Shown: positions 14,708-23,761 of the stretch, in pieces
Layout: each line of letters opens with the position of its first letter
Numbering within the stretch: the first letter of the stretch is position 1
Source: a virus
Reading direction: 5' to 3' (one strand)
IMG/VR virus record: IMGVR_UViG_3300045911_000201
Coordinates: 1 to 42,522 of that record
DNA length: 42,522 bases
Notes under the pieces: model-generated
Seen by the model: only the letters and a program-made list of their open reading frames with translations
Told to the model about the DNA's origin: nothing
Database searches by the model: none
Translations under genes and position numbers: made by a program

Positions 14708-17145
14708 GCTTGAACGAGGCGATTGCAAGCGCGTTTGTTCGTGTCACCCCTGACACTCGCGACTTTCCTCGTGAACTCGACAAAGGTATCGCCGGACCGT
14801 TGGATGCTATGTCCAACCGTCTGTCGTCGACGTTCAAAAAGATCGGTGGGGCGCTTGTCGCCGGGTTCGCTGCCGCCAAAGGGTTCGAGTGGATCAAAGG
14901 CGCGATCAGCTCGGCGTCAGACTTGAACGAGACGATCAGCAAGACCGGTGAAGTGTTCAAGGAGTCGGCTGCTGAGATCCTCGAGTGGTCGAAGGCGTCG
15001 GCGGGTGCGTTCGGTCAGAGCCGCAAACAGGCGTTGGACGCGGCGAGCACGTTCGCCGTGTTCGGCAAAGCCGCAGGGTTGACCGGCAAAGATCTCGTCG
15101 AGTTCTCAACGAAGCTCACCGGGCTTGCCTCTGACCTTGCGTCGTTCTACAACACCAGCCCTGAGGATGCGATCGTGGCGATCGGCGCCGCGTTGCGTGG
15201 CGAGGCGCTCCCGATGCGCCGGTACGGGGTGCTGCTCGACGACGCTACGTTGAAGCAGAAAGCGTTTCAGCTCGGTCTCATCAAGACAACAAAGACGGCG
15301 TTGACCCCGCAAGCCAAAGTGCTTGCGGCGCAAGCATTGATCTTCGACCAGACGAAAGACGCTCAAGGGGACTTCGCTCGGACAAGCAATCAGCTCGCGA
15401 ACACTCAGCGGATCCTCACCGCCCGGTTGGAGGACGTGAAGGCGGCGATCGGCCAAGGTCTGCTCCCCGTGGTGCTCACGCTCGCCGAAGCGTTCGCCAA
15501 GATGCTTCCCGTGCTTCAACGAGCCGGGGAGATGCTCGTGGACCGGCTCGCTCCCATTTTCCAAGGTGTCGCCAAAGGGGTGCGCGGGTTCGTCGACGCG
15601 CTTGTCGGCGGCAAAAAGACGGTGATTTCGTCCGGGTTTATCGGGTTCATGGAACGGTTGGGGCTCACCGTCCGCAAGGTGTTCGATTTCCTTGTCGACC
15701 ACAAAGATGAGATCAAAGGGGCGATCATCACGATTGGCGCTGCGATCACGGTGTATTTGATCCCCCCGCTCGCCCGTGCCACTGTTCACATGCTCTCGTT
15801 TCTTGCTCCCGCCGGTCTGCTCGTCGCCACCCTTGCGGCTGTGGGCGCCGGGTTTGTCACCCTTTACAAGCGCAGTCAAACGGTGCGCGACGCGCTCGAA
15901 CCGCTCACCCGCGTGTTCGGCAAGCTGCAAAGCGTCGGCCGGGACGTCGCCAAAGCGTTCAACGAGGGCGGGTTTGGTGCAGCGTTCAAGCAGCTCGGCG
16001 AATCGCTCGGCGAAGCATGGCCGGACATCAAAGCGGCGCTCGGCGACTTGGCCGATCAGGTCGGTGCTGCGATCACCGACGTTGTGTGGCCTGCGATCAA
16101 ACGGAATGCCCCCGTGCTCGCGAAAGCGTTGTGGGAGTGGATCAAGGACGTAACCCCCCCGACGCTCCGCAAGCTCGGCGAATGGGCGCAGGCGCTCGGC
16201 GAATGGATCGTCGGCATCGGGCTCCCGTGGCTCGGCCGTAAAGCCGCGGATCTCGCGAAAGCGTTGTGGGAGTGGGTGAAGGACGCGGTGCCCGCAGCGT
16301 TGCGGCAGTTGGGCGAATGGCTCGCATCGTTGGGAGAATGGATTGCCGGCACCGGGCTCCCGACGCTAGCGAAGAAAGCCGCGCAGCTTGCTAGCGGTCT
16401 GCTCGACTGGATCGGTAACGCTGCAAGGGACGTGCTACCAAGACTCGGCAAGTGGCTCGGCGAGGTCGACGGTTGGCTCGTCACCACCGCCATTCCGACG
16501 ATCGCGAAAACGTCCGCGAAGCTTGTGAACTCGGTTCTCAACTGGATCGGTGACGCTGCGATCGCCGCCCCGGGCAAGATGCTCGACTTCATGAACGCCA
16601 TCACAAACTGGGTGAACGGCGAGGGTGGGAGGCTTCTCGCGAACGCGTTCAAAGCGTTAGGCGATGTCATTATCGGCGTTTGGGAAGGGATCTACAACGC
16701 GATCGCCGCGCTGTGGAATAGCACGATCGGGGCGATCAGCTTCAAAGCCCCCGACTGGGTGCCCGTGCTCGGCGGCAAAGGGTTTGACTTCCCGGACATG
16801 CCATACGTCGGGCTCGGCGGCGGCGGGTCCACTAGCAGTGGAGGCGGATGGCTTGCGCCCCTTAGCCGTGCCGTTTCGCGGGCTAACTCGACCCGGCCGA
16901 ACCCGACCGGCACGGTCGTCGCACGAGCGATGGGCGGCCCCGTCGTTCCCGGCCGCGATTACATCGTCGGCGAGCGAGGCCCTGAACTGTTCCGCACCAA
17001 CACTCCCGGCACGATCATCCCAACCAACCGGCTCGCCGGAGCGTTACATGCCAACAGTGGCGTGAACGTGTTCAACATGACGTTCAACGAGAAAGTTGAT
17101 CCGATGAGCGTGTCCGCTGAGATTGCATGGGTGTTGGGGAGGTGA
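14704..17145 (+). CDS. Tape measure protein
   Basis: This 813-residue protein sets tail length, predicting a tail of roughly 120 nm at 0.15 nm per residue. The start is GTG overlapping the chaperone by 4 bp. Residues 1-60 resemble actinophage tape measures (FVRVTPDTRDFPRELDKGI), 335-390 hold hydrophobic membrane-type segments, and the end has the family motif GGPVVPGRDYIVGERGPELF. Residues about 472-635 contain three and a half copies of a 45-residue repeat beginning LAKALWEW, with GEW repeats, matching 135-bp DNA repeats. No peptidase or lysozyme domain is visible. Confidence 0.92.
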   Translation: MSLNEAIASAFVRVTPDTRDFPRELDKGIAGPLDAMSNRLSSTFKKIGGALVAGFAAAKGFEWIKGAISSASDLNETISKTGEVFKESAAEILEWSKASAGAFGQSRKQALDAASTFAVFGKAAGLTGKDLVEFSTKLTGLASDLASFYNTSPEDAIVAIGAALRGEALPMRRYGVLLDDATLKQKAFQLGLIKTTKTALTPQAKVLAAQALIFDQTKDAQGDFARTSNQLANTQRILTARLEDVKAAIGQGLLPVVLTLAEAFAKMLPVLQRAGEMLVDRLAPIFQGVAKGVRGFVDALVGGKKTVISSGFIGFMERLGLTVRKVFDFLVDHKDEIKGAIITIGAAITVYLIPPLARATVHMLSFLAPAGLLVATLAAVGAGFVTLYKRSQTVRDALEPLTRVFGKLQSVGRDVAKAFNEGGFGAAFKQLGESLGEAWPDIKAALGDLADQVGAAITDVVWPAIKRNAPVLAKALWEWIKDVTPPTLRKLGEWAQALGEWIVGIGLPWLGRKAADLAKALWEWVKDAVPAALRQLGEWLASLGEWIAGTGLPTLAKKAAQLASGLLDWIGNAARDVLPRLGKWLGEVDGWLVTTAIPTIAKTSAKLVNSVLNWIGDAAIAAPGKMLDFMNAITNWVNGEGGRLLANAFKALGDVIIGVWEGIYNAIAALWNSTIGAISFKAPDWVPVLGGKGFDFPDMPYVGLGGGGSTSSGGGWLAPLSRAVSRANSTRPNPTGTVVARAMGGPVVPGRDYIVGERGPELFRTNTPGTIIPTNRLAGALHANSGVNVFNMTFNEKVDPMSVSAEIAWVLGR

Positions 17146-17148
17146 CGC

Positions 17149-17577
17149 ATGGCGCTCATCCGGCTTGATGTTGGCTCGCTTTCGTTCAACACGGGAACCG
17201 CGGACGGCAACGGGAACCGCTGGTACTACCAAACCCTTGAAGGGTGGGACATGCCAGCCCTGCGGCAAACGTGGGTCGATCGGCTTGGTGCCCACGGACA
17301 GGTGCTCGGCGAATCGAACATGTCATCGCGCACCGTGACCGTTTCCGGGATTGTGATTGGCACGTCACCGAACGGGATTTGGACTGCGTGGAATACGATG
17401 CGCACCGTCTTCCAAAACGCGGTGACCACCGCCATCAGCCTTGTCTTGTACGCCCCGACCGGCAACCAGACCCTCTCATCGTGTTACACGTCGGACCGTC
17501 TCCGTATGGAGCTGACCTCGGGTGTCGCGTTCCGCTACCAGTTTGCGGTGACGGCTGGCACGCCGACGATCACTTGA
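17149..17577 (+). CDS. Distal tail protein, short form
   Basis: This 142-residue protein begins like the N-terminal, ring-forming domain of Dit proteins (WYYQTLEGWDMPALRQTWVDRLGAHGQ, then SSRTVTVSGIVIG). Full Dit proteins are usually 200-300 residues and have a second, outward galectin-like domain; here only the first is present. The protein attaches the hub to the tube. GGGAGG lies before the ATG. Confidence 0.75.
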   Translation: MALIRLDVGSLSFNTGTADGNGNRWYYQTLEGWDMPALRQTWVDRLGAHGQVLGESNMSSRTVTVSGIVIGTSPNGIWTAWNTMRTVFQNAVTTAISLVLYAPTGNQTLSSCYTSDRLRMELTSGVAFRYQFAVTAGTPTIT

Positions 17578-17578
17578 C

Positions 17579-19249
17579 ATGCCTGGCGCAGCGTGGACCC
17601 TTGAACTTGTGAACAGGTCGGGCACCGTGCTTGCAACGCTCACTCCTAATGCGCGGTGCACGAACATCACTTGGGGGTTGAATGAGGTTGAAAGCCTCAG
17701 CTTTGACATGCCGCAGACTGATTCAAACTCGGCGCTTGTCCACGAGTGGACGACCGAAGTTCGGGCCCGTGTCGGTTCGTCGATCTATTTTTGGGGTCCT
17801 GTCGTTCGCGTCCAGAACGACTACCGGTTGATGCGCGTGCAATGCCAAGGCATTTTCGCTTATTTTCGTAAACGGTTCTTGTCGTACGCGGGCCGGTCCC
17901 CTCAGCTGCTTGTCAACGGTTATTTCGAGAACACAACGGGGCAGACGTTCACAAACGGGGTTGGGAGCACGAACCCGTTTGGATGGACACCGTATTTGTT
18001 CACGTTGCAAAACGGGTTGCAAACCCAGGGTGGCCCGTGGTCTCGGCCTGTGAGCACACACAAGTTTGGTGGCAGTTACGGCGTCCGGATCGAGAACAAC
18101 ACCGAAGGCCAAGACATGTGGCTCGGCCAAACGGTGACAGTTACAACAGGGGCGACCGATGAACGCTATGTGCTCAGCGGCGACCTTCACATCTGCACAG
18201 ATAGCGTGACCGGTCCGCTTGGCCCGTTCACTGAAGCGTCACAGGGTCGCGGGCTGTGCGCGTTCGTCCGGCCGCAAGGGGCCAGCGTTACAACACCACC
18301 GACAGCGGAAGCCGTCTACTTTGTCGGCCCAATGTACGGGCATCAACCCGGGCAGTCGTACTCGTCAGGCAATCAGTACAACGCCCGCCCGTCCCGCTCG
18401 TTTATCGTCCCCAAAAACGGGACATGGGATATTGACGTGCGCTTGTACGCCCCGCGCGGGTCGATCGTGTGGGACAACGTTGAGCTTCGACGAGACCCGG
18501 TGTATTCGTCGAATCTTGGCACCGACCTTCGCGAGGTCATCCTTGACATCCTCACCCTCGCCCAAGACACGACGCTCGGCAAGTCGTCGTTGAACATCAC
18601 GGCCACCGGGGTCACGTTCCCGCTCACCGGGATTACACGCACAGCGTCGTTCGCGTACGGGGACCGGTTACAAGTTCTCGGCGTGCTGCAAAGTTTCACG
18701 AACATGCGGGACGGTGTGGACATGTGGTTCACGTACGGGGAAACGTCCCGCTACTTGAACGGGACCCGTCAGAACGTGCACGCCGACGGACGTGGCCGGG
18801 GCAGTGTGCTTCCCGCTTATGCGATCGAGCTTGGCACGCACATCGCTGATTACACGGTGAGCGGAGACGGTGAGCAAACCGCGAACGCGATCACCGTGAT
18901 CAGCGACCCGAGTCCCGGTAACGGGATTCTTCCGACTGAAGGTGTGTATGTTGACACGTCAACGCTCGGCGGGCTGGTGTTGGAAGAGGTGTTGACCGTT
19001 GATTCTGGGATGTCCAGGGATGCGGTTGATGCGCTTGCCCGTCGCCGTTGGGATGTTGTGAGCAGCACCCCGCAGATCATCACCGTTCGGCTTGTTCCTG
19101 GCACCGGTCACGAGTTGAACGTGTGGCCAGGTGACGTGATCCCTGTGACTATTCAGCGGGGCAACATCAACTTGAACGCTGCTTATAAGCGGGTGGTGGA
19201 AAAGCAGGTGGATCCGACGTCGGGTGTGGTCACGCTCACGCTCAACTGA
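17579..19249 (+). CDS. Tail hub (gp37/Tal-like) with inserted carbohydrate-binding-like domain
   Basis: This 556-residue baseplate hub resembles the siphovirus ReqiPepy6 gp37-like family. Residues 1-115 and about 340-556 form the hub fold (NITWGLNEVESLSFDMP; later LTLAQDTTLGKSSLNI and VLTVDSGMSRDAVDALARRRWDV, with a strand-rich end VIPVTIQRGNINLN). Between them, residues about 120-320 form an inserted jelly roll that starts LLVNGYFENTTGQ and has GGSYGVRIENNTEGQDMWLGQ, a carbohydrate-binding CBM4/9-like pattern. It would contact cell-surface glycan. Confidence 0.8.
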   Translation: MPGAAWTLELVNRSGTVLATLTPNARCTNITWGLNEVESLSFDMPQTDSNSALVHEWTTEVRARVGSSIYFWGPVVRVQNDYRLMRVQCQGIFAYFRKRFLSYAGRSPQLLVNGYFENTTGQTFTNGVGSTNPFGWTPYLFTLQNGLQTQGGPWSRPVSTHKFGGSYGVRIENNTEGQDMWLGQTVTVTTGATDERYVLSGDLHICTDSVTGPLGPFTEASQGRGLCAFVRPQGASVTTPPTAEAVYFVGPMYGHQPGQSYSSGNQYNARPSRSFIVPKNGTWDIDVRLYAPRGSIVWDNVELRRDPVYSSNLGTDLREVILDILTLAQDTTLGKSSLNITATGVTFPLTGITRTASFAYGDRLQVLGVLQSFTNMRDGVDMWFTYGETSRYLNGTRQNVHADGRGRGSVLPAYAIELGTHIADYTVSGDGEQTANAITVISDPSPGNGILPTEGVYVDTSTLGGLVLEEVLTVDSGMSRDAVDALARRRWDVVSSTPQIITVRLVPGTGHELNVWPGDVIPVTIQRGNINLNAAYKRVVEKQVDPTSGVVTLTLN

Positions 19250-19261
19250 CAGGAGACGGTG

Positions 19262-21706
19262 ATGGGCACGACGAATCAGGTGCAACCAACGTTGCAGGAT
19301 CGGATCGCCCGGCTCGAGGAGTTGTACCGGCAGGGTGTTGGTGCGCTTCAAATGTCGTTCAGCGTGGGTCCGAATGGTGCGGTGCAATTCGGCAATGGGA
19401 TTGTGGCACCTTCACCTGGCGGGGCGCTTGACACGCTGACAAATGTGCAAACGTTTACACCCCCGCAACCGGTGACGGCGACAGGGAATGATGGCACCCA
19501 GTCATGGGTGGATGTGACAATTCCTTCAAGCCTTTATGGGAGTGGGACGGCGGCGCAGCAAATAGCCGATTGGGATGTTGAAGTCACCCCGGGGATTTAC
19601 CAGAACGTGTTGCCGTACACAAGCGCGGAGATGACACCGGCGCACGGGTGGTCTGTGTTGTCGGATTCAACGGTCGCACAAGAAAACACTGTTGCGTACG
19701 TGGGGTACGGGTGTTTGAAAGTTACGGTGACAAGGGTGGCGCAAGGGTCAACTGTTATGAGCGCCATCGCCACACTGCCAAGCGCCCCAGCCAACACAAC
19801 GTTTACCGGGTCCGTGTGGGTGCGGCATGCCACGGGCACGGCAAGGTCAGTTGCTGTTCGGATCATGTGGCTCAACGCTTCCAACCAGCAGCTCGGCACT
19901 TCATCGGCTGGCACAGCAGTCGGGCCGTTGACATCAACTTGGCAGCGGGTCAGCGTAACCGCGCAGACACCCACCCCTGCGGGTGCGGCGAAAGCGCGGC
20001 TGATGCTAGAAACGACGACCAGCGGCAGTATTGGTGACACTTTCTACGTTGACCATGCGGCGATTCTCACTGGCACAGGGCTTTCACCGTCCAGCTCAGA
20101 GTATGGCGGGGTGCGTAACGAACGGGTCAACGCGCCGGTCGTTCTTACGTCTGCGGGTCCGCGCATTCGCATCTGGTCGATCCCGCCAGGTGTTGAATCC
20201 GAAGTGCGTATCCGCGGGGTGAGCAAGCTTGGTGTGCCGACACAATGGTCGCCGGGTCTCGTTGTCGCTGTGGCTCCTGACAATGTTGCGCCGACAACGG
20301 CGCCGGTCGGGGTCACTGTGTCAGGCGGGCAAACGTCTGTTGTCGTGTGGTGGGATCCTGACACGACAATGCCCCCGGACGTTGCCAGCTGGCAGGGCAC
20401 GTTCGATGCGCAGATCACAACGAACGCGGACACGTCATGGTCGTCGCCGATCGCAACGAAACGGGTGCCAGGTGGCATCTGCGGGTTTGACGGTCTCACT
20501 GCGAACACGACCTATCGGGTGCGTGTCCGTGCGGTAGACGCCGCAGGGAATGTTGGCCCGTGGTCGGCGGACGTGACTGTCACCACGAACGGTTCTGGGG
20601 CGGCGGCGCCGTCGGAGAAACGGTGGATCGCTGCGGACATGATCGCCACGCTTGACCTGCGAGCCGTCAACGCGGTGATCGGAAACGCGACAATCACAAA
20701 CGCGAAAATCAACGATCTAAGCGTTAGCAAGCTGACAACGGGAAGTTTGAACGCTGGGACGGTCACGCTCACAGGTGGAGATATTCGCTCGGCAGGGTTT
20801 GTGCCCGGTTCGTCAGGCTGGCAGATCACGGCCGCGGGGAACGCCGAGTTCAACAGTGTGATCGTGCGCGGCACGGTAGCGGGGTCGACGATTACCGGTG
20901 GCACGATCAACATTGGGTCCGGCAACTTTCAGGTGGCGAGCAACGGAAACTTGACGACGAACGGGTCGACGACCATCAACAACTCGCTTACTGTTGGGGC
21001 AACGTCGACGTTCAACTCGCAAGTCACGATCAACGGCCCGTTTGTCGTGGAAAACGTGATCAATCATCCGGGTGGCACAAACTATGTGGTGTTCCCGGGC
21101 GACACATACATCCATTATGGACACTGCCAGAACTACTGGGATTTGCGCAATAATCCGCTTTACATTCGCGACATAAGCCTCAATCAGGTTTCGGAATATC
21201 TCCAATTCGACAATCAGGTGACGCTTGCAACAGGGCGGCAAGGTCGCGTGCTCTACGGCGAAAGCCAACCGTGGTATTTCAACATGCTCCAGTGGGTGTG
21301 GCAGGCCGACGGGAACGTCGTGCTTTACAACCAGAACACTGTTCTCTGGGCTAGTGGTACCGCTGTGTTCTCGTCCCGCGAAGCGAAAGAGAACGTTGAG
21401 CCTGTGGCCCGCCCGATGGACAAGATCCGGGCGCTTCAACCGGTCACGTTCACGTACAAGCAGGGCGTGGACCCTCGCAATCTCGGCCCACAGCTAGGGC
21501 TCATCGTCGAAGACGTCGAGCCGGTCGACCCGTGCCTCATTCACACGATCAAGAACATGAGCGAACCGAACAAGGACGGCGAGTACCCAGACGTGAAACT
21601 CATCAACTATGACCGGGTGGGTGTGCTCGCCCTCGCCGGAGTGAAAGACGTGGACGCACGGCTTGCCGCTGTTGAACGCATCCTCACAAGTGTCGGCTGG
21701 CTGTAA
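19262..21706 (+). CDS. Central tail-tip/receptor-binding protein with CBM, FN3, bulb-lectin-like and S74 domains
   Basis: This 814-residue protein is a mosaic. A coiled-coil start (LQDRIARLEELYRQG) is followed by a CBM-like jelly roll (about 110-270), an FN3 domain (about 345-445, ending NTTYRVRVRAVDAAGNVGPWS), a repetitive stalk (NAVIGNATITNAKINDLSV), then around 660-685 QADGNVVLY, an exact match to the mannose-binding bulb-lectin QxDxNxVxY motif. The last 111 residues are an S74 intramolecular chaperone; the catalytic Ser is in SSREAKENV near 704. This trimeric fibre should be cut from its chaperone before that Ser. AGGAG six bases before ATG 19262 decides the start. Confidence 0.85.
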   Translation: MGTTNQVQPTLQDRIARLEELYRQGVGALQMSFSVGPNGAVQFGNGIVAPSPGGALDTLTNVQTFTPPQPVTATGNDGTQSWVDVTIPSSLYGSGTAAQQIADWDVEVTPGIYQNVLPYTSAEMTPAHGWSVLSDSTVAQENTVAYVGYGCLKVTVTRVAQGSTVMSAIATLPSAPANTTFTGSVWVRHATGTARSVAVRIMWLNASNQQLGTSSAGTAVGPLTSTWQRVSVTAQTPTPAGAAKARLMLETTTSGSIGDTFYVDHAAILTGTGLSPSSSEYGGVRNERVNAPVVLTSAGPRIRIWSIPPGVESEVRIRGVSKLGVPTQWSPGLVVAVAPDNVAPTTAPVGVTVSGGQTSVVVWWDPDTTMPPDVASWQGTFDAQITTNADTSWSSPIATKRVPGGICGFDGLTANTTYRVRVRAVDAAGNVGPWSADVTVTTNGSGAAAPSEKRWIAADMIATLDLRAVNAVIGNATITNAKINDLSVSKLTTGSLNAGTVTLTGGDIRSAGFVPGSSGWQITAAGNAEFNSVIVRGTVAGSTITGGTINIGSGNFQVASNGNLTTNGSTTINNSLTVGATSTFNSQVTINGPFVVENVINHPGGTNYVVFPGDTYIHYGHCQNYWDLRNNPLYIRDISLNQVSEYLQFDNQVTLATGRQGRVLYGESQPWYFNMLQWVWQADGNVVLYNQNTVLWASGTAVFSSREAKENVEPVARPMDKIRALQPVTFTYKQGVDPRNLGPQLGLIVEDVEPVDPCLIHTIKNMSEPNKDGEYPDVKLINYDRVGVLALAGVKDVDARLAAVERILTSVGWL

Positions 21707-21729
21707 CCAGTCCGGGTACTCTTCCCAGC

Positions 21730-21897
21730 ATGGAAGTTGACGCTGACGCTGTGATCCGCCATCTTGGCGTCGAACTGACCAGGCTCGCTGTCGAGAACGC
21801 GATCCTCAAGGCACGCTGCGAAGCGTACGAAACACAGGCACAACAACCGGCAGTGGTACGAACATCGGAGAACGAGACAGGGGGAGCAGCAGGATGA
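21730..21897 (+). CDS. 55-residue coiled-coil protein
   Basis: A short frame of 55 residues (starting MEVDADAVIRHLGVEL) forms one predicted helix with leucines and isoleucines at heptad spacing over residues 8-35, then a Glu/Thr/Gly tail. Its stop overlaps the start of the endolysin gene (ATGA), so it is likely real and coupled. No clear ribosome binding site is seen. Function is unknown. Confidence 0.6.
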   Translation: MEVDADAVIRHLGVELTRLAVENAILKARCEAYETQAQQPAVVRTSENETGGAAG

Positions 21898-22787
21898 GTG
21901 ACAGCGGTCTGATCTACGACCACAAGCTTGTCACCGCGATGTGGCGTGCCGGCCACCGTGATGGTGGTGCAATGGTCGGCGGGCCCCCACGGATCGTCTT
22001 GCACACAAGCGAAGGGCGCACCGGGCCTGGGGCGCTTCTCACACTCAACGCCGGGCTGCTCGTGAAACGGTTCGCCTACCATCTGGGAGTGGACCTGCCA
22101 ACCCGAACCGTCGACCAGTACGTGCCGTTCGACCGGGCGGCGTCCACGCTGCGTCGTCCAACGAGCTTGCAAACAAACCGGCAAGGGTCGGTGTGCATTC
22201 AAATATGTTTGACCGGCAGATCAGCGGATGTTCGCAGCATCCCCGCCGACGATCTGCGATGGCTGGGCCGCGAAGTTTTGTATCCGATCATGCGAGCGTA
22301 CGGGGTGCCGGACGTGTGGGCGACGTTCGTCGGCCCTGAGGCGGGGGTTATTGCTACGCCTACAGCACCACAGCGGTTCACTGCTGATGAGTGGGTCAGG
22401 TTCTCCGGGGTGTGCGGCCATCAGCATGTGCCCGGTAACGATCATTGGGATCCGGGCGTCATCAATGTTGAAGCTATCCGTCAAGGTATTTGGCAAGCCG
22501 GGTTGGGTGCCGCTGGAACAGATGCTCGTCCGCAGGAGGTTGCGCCTATGTATTCGCCGCCGCTGGTTTTGGAGCCGATCGCCGCTTCATGTCAGGCGCC
22601 GCAGGGCGGGGTTTGGCTGGTGGCCACAAGCGGGGCGGTGTACGCCTTCGGTGCCGCCCCATACTGTGGTGGGGCGAACGGGCAACCCTACTTTGTCGGG
22701 CGGAATGCCGCGCGTATCGAACCGAACGCAAGGGGTGGTTACGATATTATTGCGACATCTGGTGAACGCTACTCGTACCCGGTTTGA
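21894..22787 (+). CDS. Endolysin, N-acetylmuramoyl-L-alanine amidase with GGVxAFG-type tail
   Basis: This 297-residue enzyme cuts the amide bond between muramic acid and the peptide stem. It has the Amidase_2 zinc site: H37 in IVLHTSEG, then CGHQHVPGNDHWDPG (174-188) with His and Asp ligands. The C-terminal 65 residues have two copies of a short beta motif (GGVWLVATSGAVYAFG, GGYDIIATSGERYSYPV), like the GGIFAFG repeats common in surface proteins of Acidimicrobiia and related actinobacteria, and probably bind wall polymer. No signal peptide is present, so it needs the holin. Confidence 0.9.
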   Translation: MSDSGLIYDHKLVTAMWRAGHRDGGAMVGGPPRIVLHTSEGRTGPGALLTLNAGLLVKRFAYHLGVDLPTRTVDQYVPFDRAASTLRRPTSLQTNRQGSVCIQICLTGRSADVRSIPADDLRWLGREVLYPIMRAYGVPDVWATFVGPEAGVIATPTAPQRFTADEWVRFSGVCGHQHVPGNDHWDPGVINVEAIRQGIWQAGLGAAGTDARPQEVAPMYSPPLVLEPIAASCQAPQGGVWLVATSGAVYAFGAAPYCGGANGQPYFVGRNAARIEPNARGGYDIIATSGERYSYPV

Positions 22788-22793
22788 ATATTT

Positions 22794-23111
22794 ATGTTGA
22801 CGTTTGCTGCGCTCACACTTCCGGACTCTGCGCTTATTGCTATCGCTGGTGGCATCGCGTCGATTCTCGCTTGGGTTGTCCGTGAACTTTCACGTGTGTC
22901 CAGCAGCGTTGACAGAGTGTACGACAACATGCGTCAGCTCACCAGTTCTATTGATCGCATACAGCAAGCACAAATCGAACAAGACAAGTTGATCAACGAT
23001 CTGCGCATCAAAATCACTGCGCTGTCCGTACGATTCGGGTACGTGGAACCCCAGTCGCACGCCACACCCCACCACCACCACTATCCGGGTGGGCTAGAAT
23101 CCGACCTATGA
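22794..23111 (+). CDS. Membrane-anchored coiled-coil protein, lysis cassette
   Basis: This 105-residue protein has one membrane helix (about 9-30, ALIAIAGGIASILAWVV) and a 40-residue coiled coil (34-76), then a His-rich end (HATPHHHHYPGG). The order is the reverse of XhlA-type haemolysins but the parts are similar. It lies between endolysin and holin with a 4-bp overlap to the latter, so it is probably a second holin, antiholin or linker. A ribosome binding site is not obvious. Confidence 0.65.
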   Translation: MLTFAALTLPDSALIAIAGGIASILAWVVRELSRVSSSVDRVYDNMRQLTSSIDRIQQAQIEQDKLINDLRIKITALSVRFGYVEPQSHATPHHHHYPGGLESDL

Positions 23112-23326
23112 AACCACAGGTGGTCATCGACAAGAACTCGCCTACCGGCCGTGCCATCAGGCTTGTTGTAACCGGGATCTGCGCGGTGCTGCTGTTCACC
23201 CAGTCGCTCGGCGCTGACGCCCCAGCAGCGCTTACCGGGGCTGTTGGCGTGCTGAACGCCCTTCTGGTAGTGTTCACCTGGCTCACCCCGCTCGGGGACA
23301 CCACAACGACTGACACCAGCGAATAA
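23108..23326 (+). CDS. Holin, two membrane segments
   Basis: This 72-residue protein has two membrane helices (about 17-37 and 42-62) joined by a short turn, a charged N-terminus (MKPQVVIDKNSP) and an acidic, Thr-rich end, as in class II holins. It follows the endolysin and the coiled-coil membrane protein, completing the lysis cassette. It would open the inner membrane to release the amidase. Confidence 0.75.
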   Translation: MKPQVVIDKNSPTGRAIRLVVTGICAVLLFTQSLGADAPAALTGAVGVLNALLVVFTWLTPLGDTTTTDTSE

Positions 23327-23340
23327 GGACAGCCAAGACC

Positions 23341-23721
23341 ATGGAACGGACGAACGACACCAAACAGATGCGCCAGTACACGGTGCGAGACAACGAACAA
23401 ACCCTCGACTTCACCGGTGTGCTTCTCGCCGAGAAAGACTCGCGGGTGCAAACCAAAAACCGGTGGATTGAACTGCGCCTCTACCGCACCCAAGCCGGTT
23501 CATACGTGCTCGAAGGAATCGGACGCACCACCGTGCCAGGTGAGATCGACCGGTGCTGGGCGCAGGTAAGCGACGAACCGGAAGGCATTATCGAACGTCT
23601 CTACCTGTACTCGGAAAACGGTCAACGGTACATTCCGCACACTTCACGAGCACTGCTCTTGCAAGCATCACGCTACGACGAGAACCTGGCGAAAGCCTAC
23701 CGGCACCAGCACATCGCCTAA
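23341..23721 (+). CDS. Conserved actinophage-type hypothetical protein
   Basis: This 126-residue basic protein carries YTVRDNEQTLDFTGVLLAEKDSR and KNRWIELRLYRTQAGSYVLEGIGRT, a pattern I know from small hypothetical proteins at the edge of the replication module in actinophages. It has no signal or membrane segment. AAGGAC precedes the ATG. It is the first gene after lysis and may be the first gene of the replication operon. Function is unknown. Confidence 0.65.
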   Translation: MERTNDTKQMRQYTVRDNEQTLDFTGVLLAEKDSRVQTKNRWIELRLYRTQAGSYVLEGIGRTTVPGEIDRCWAQVSDEPEGIIERLYLYSENGQRYIPHTSRALLLQASRYDENLAKAYRHQHIA

Positions 23722-23761
23722 CATGTGACATAAAGACAGGCAAGGTGTGGAGGACGTGAAG

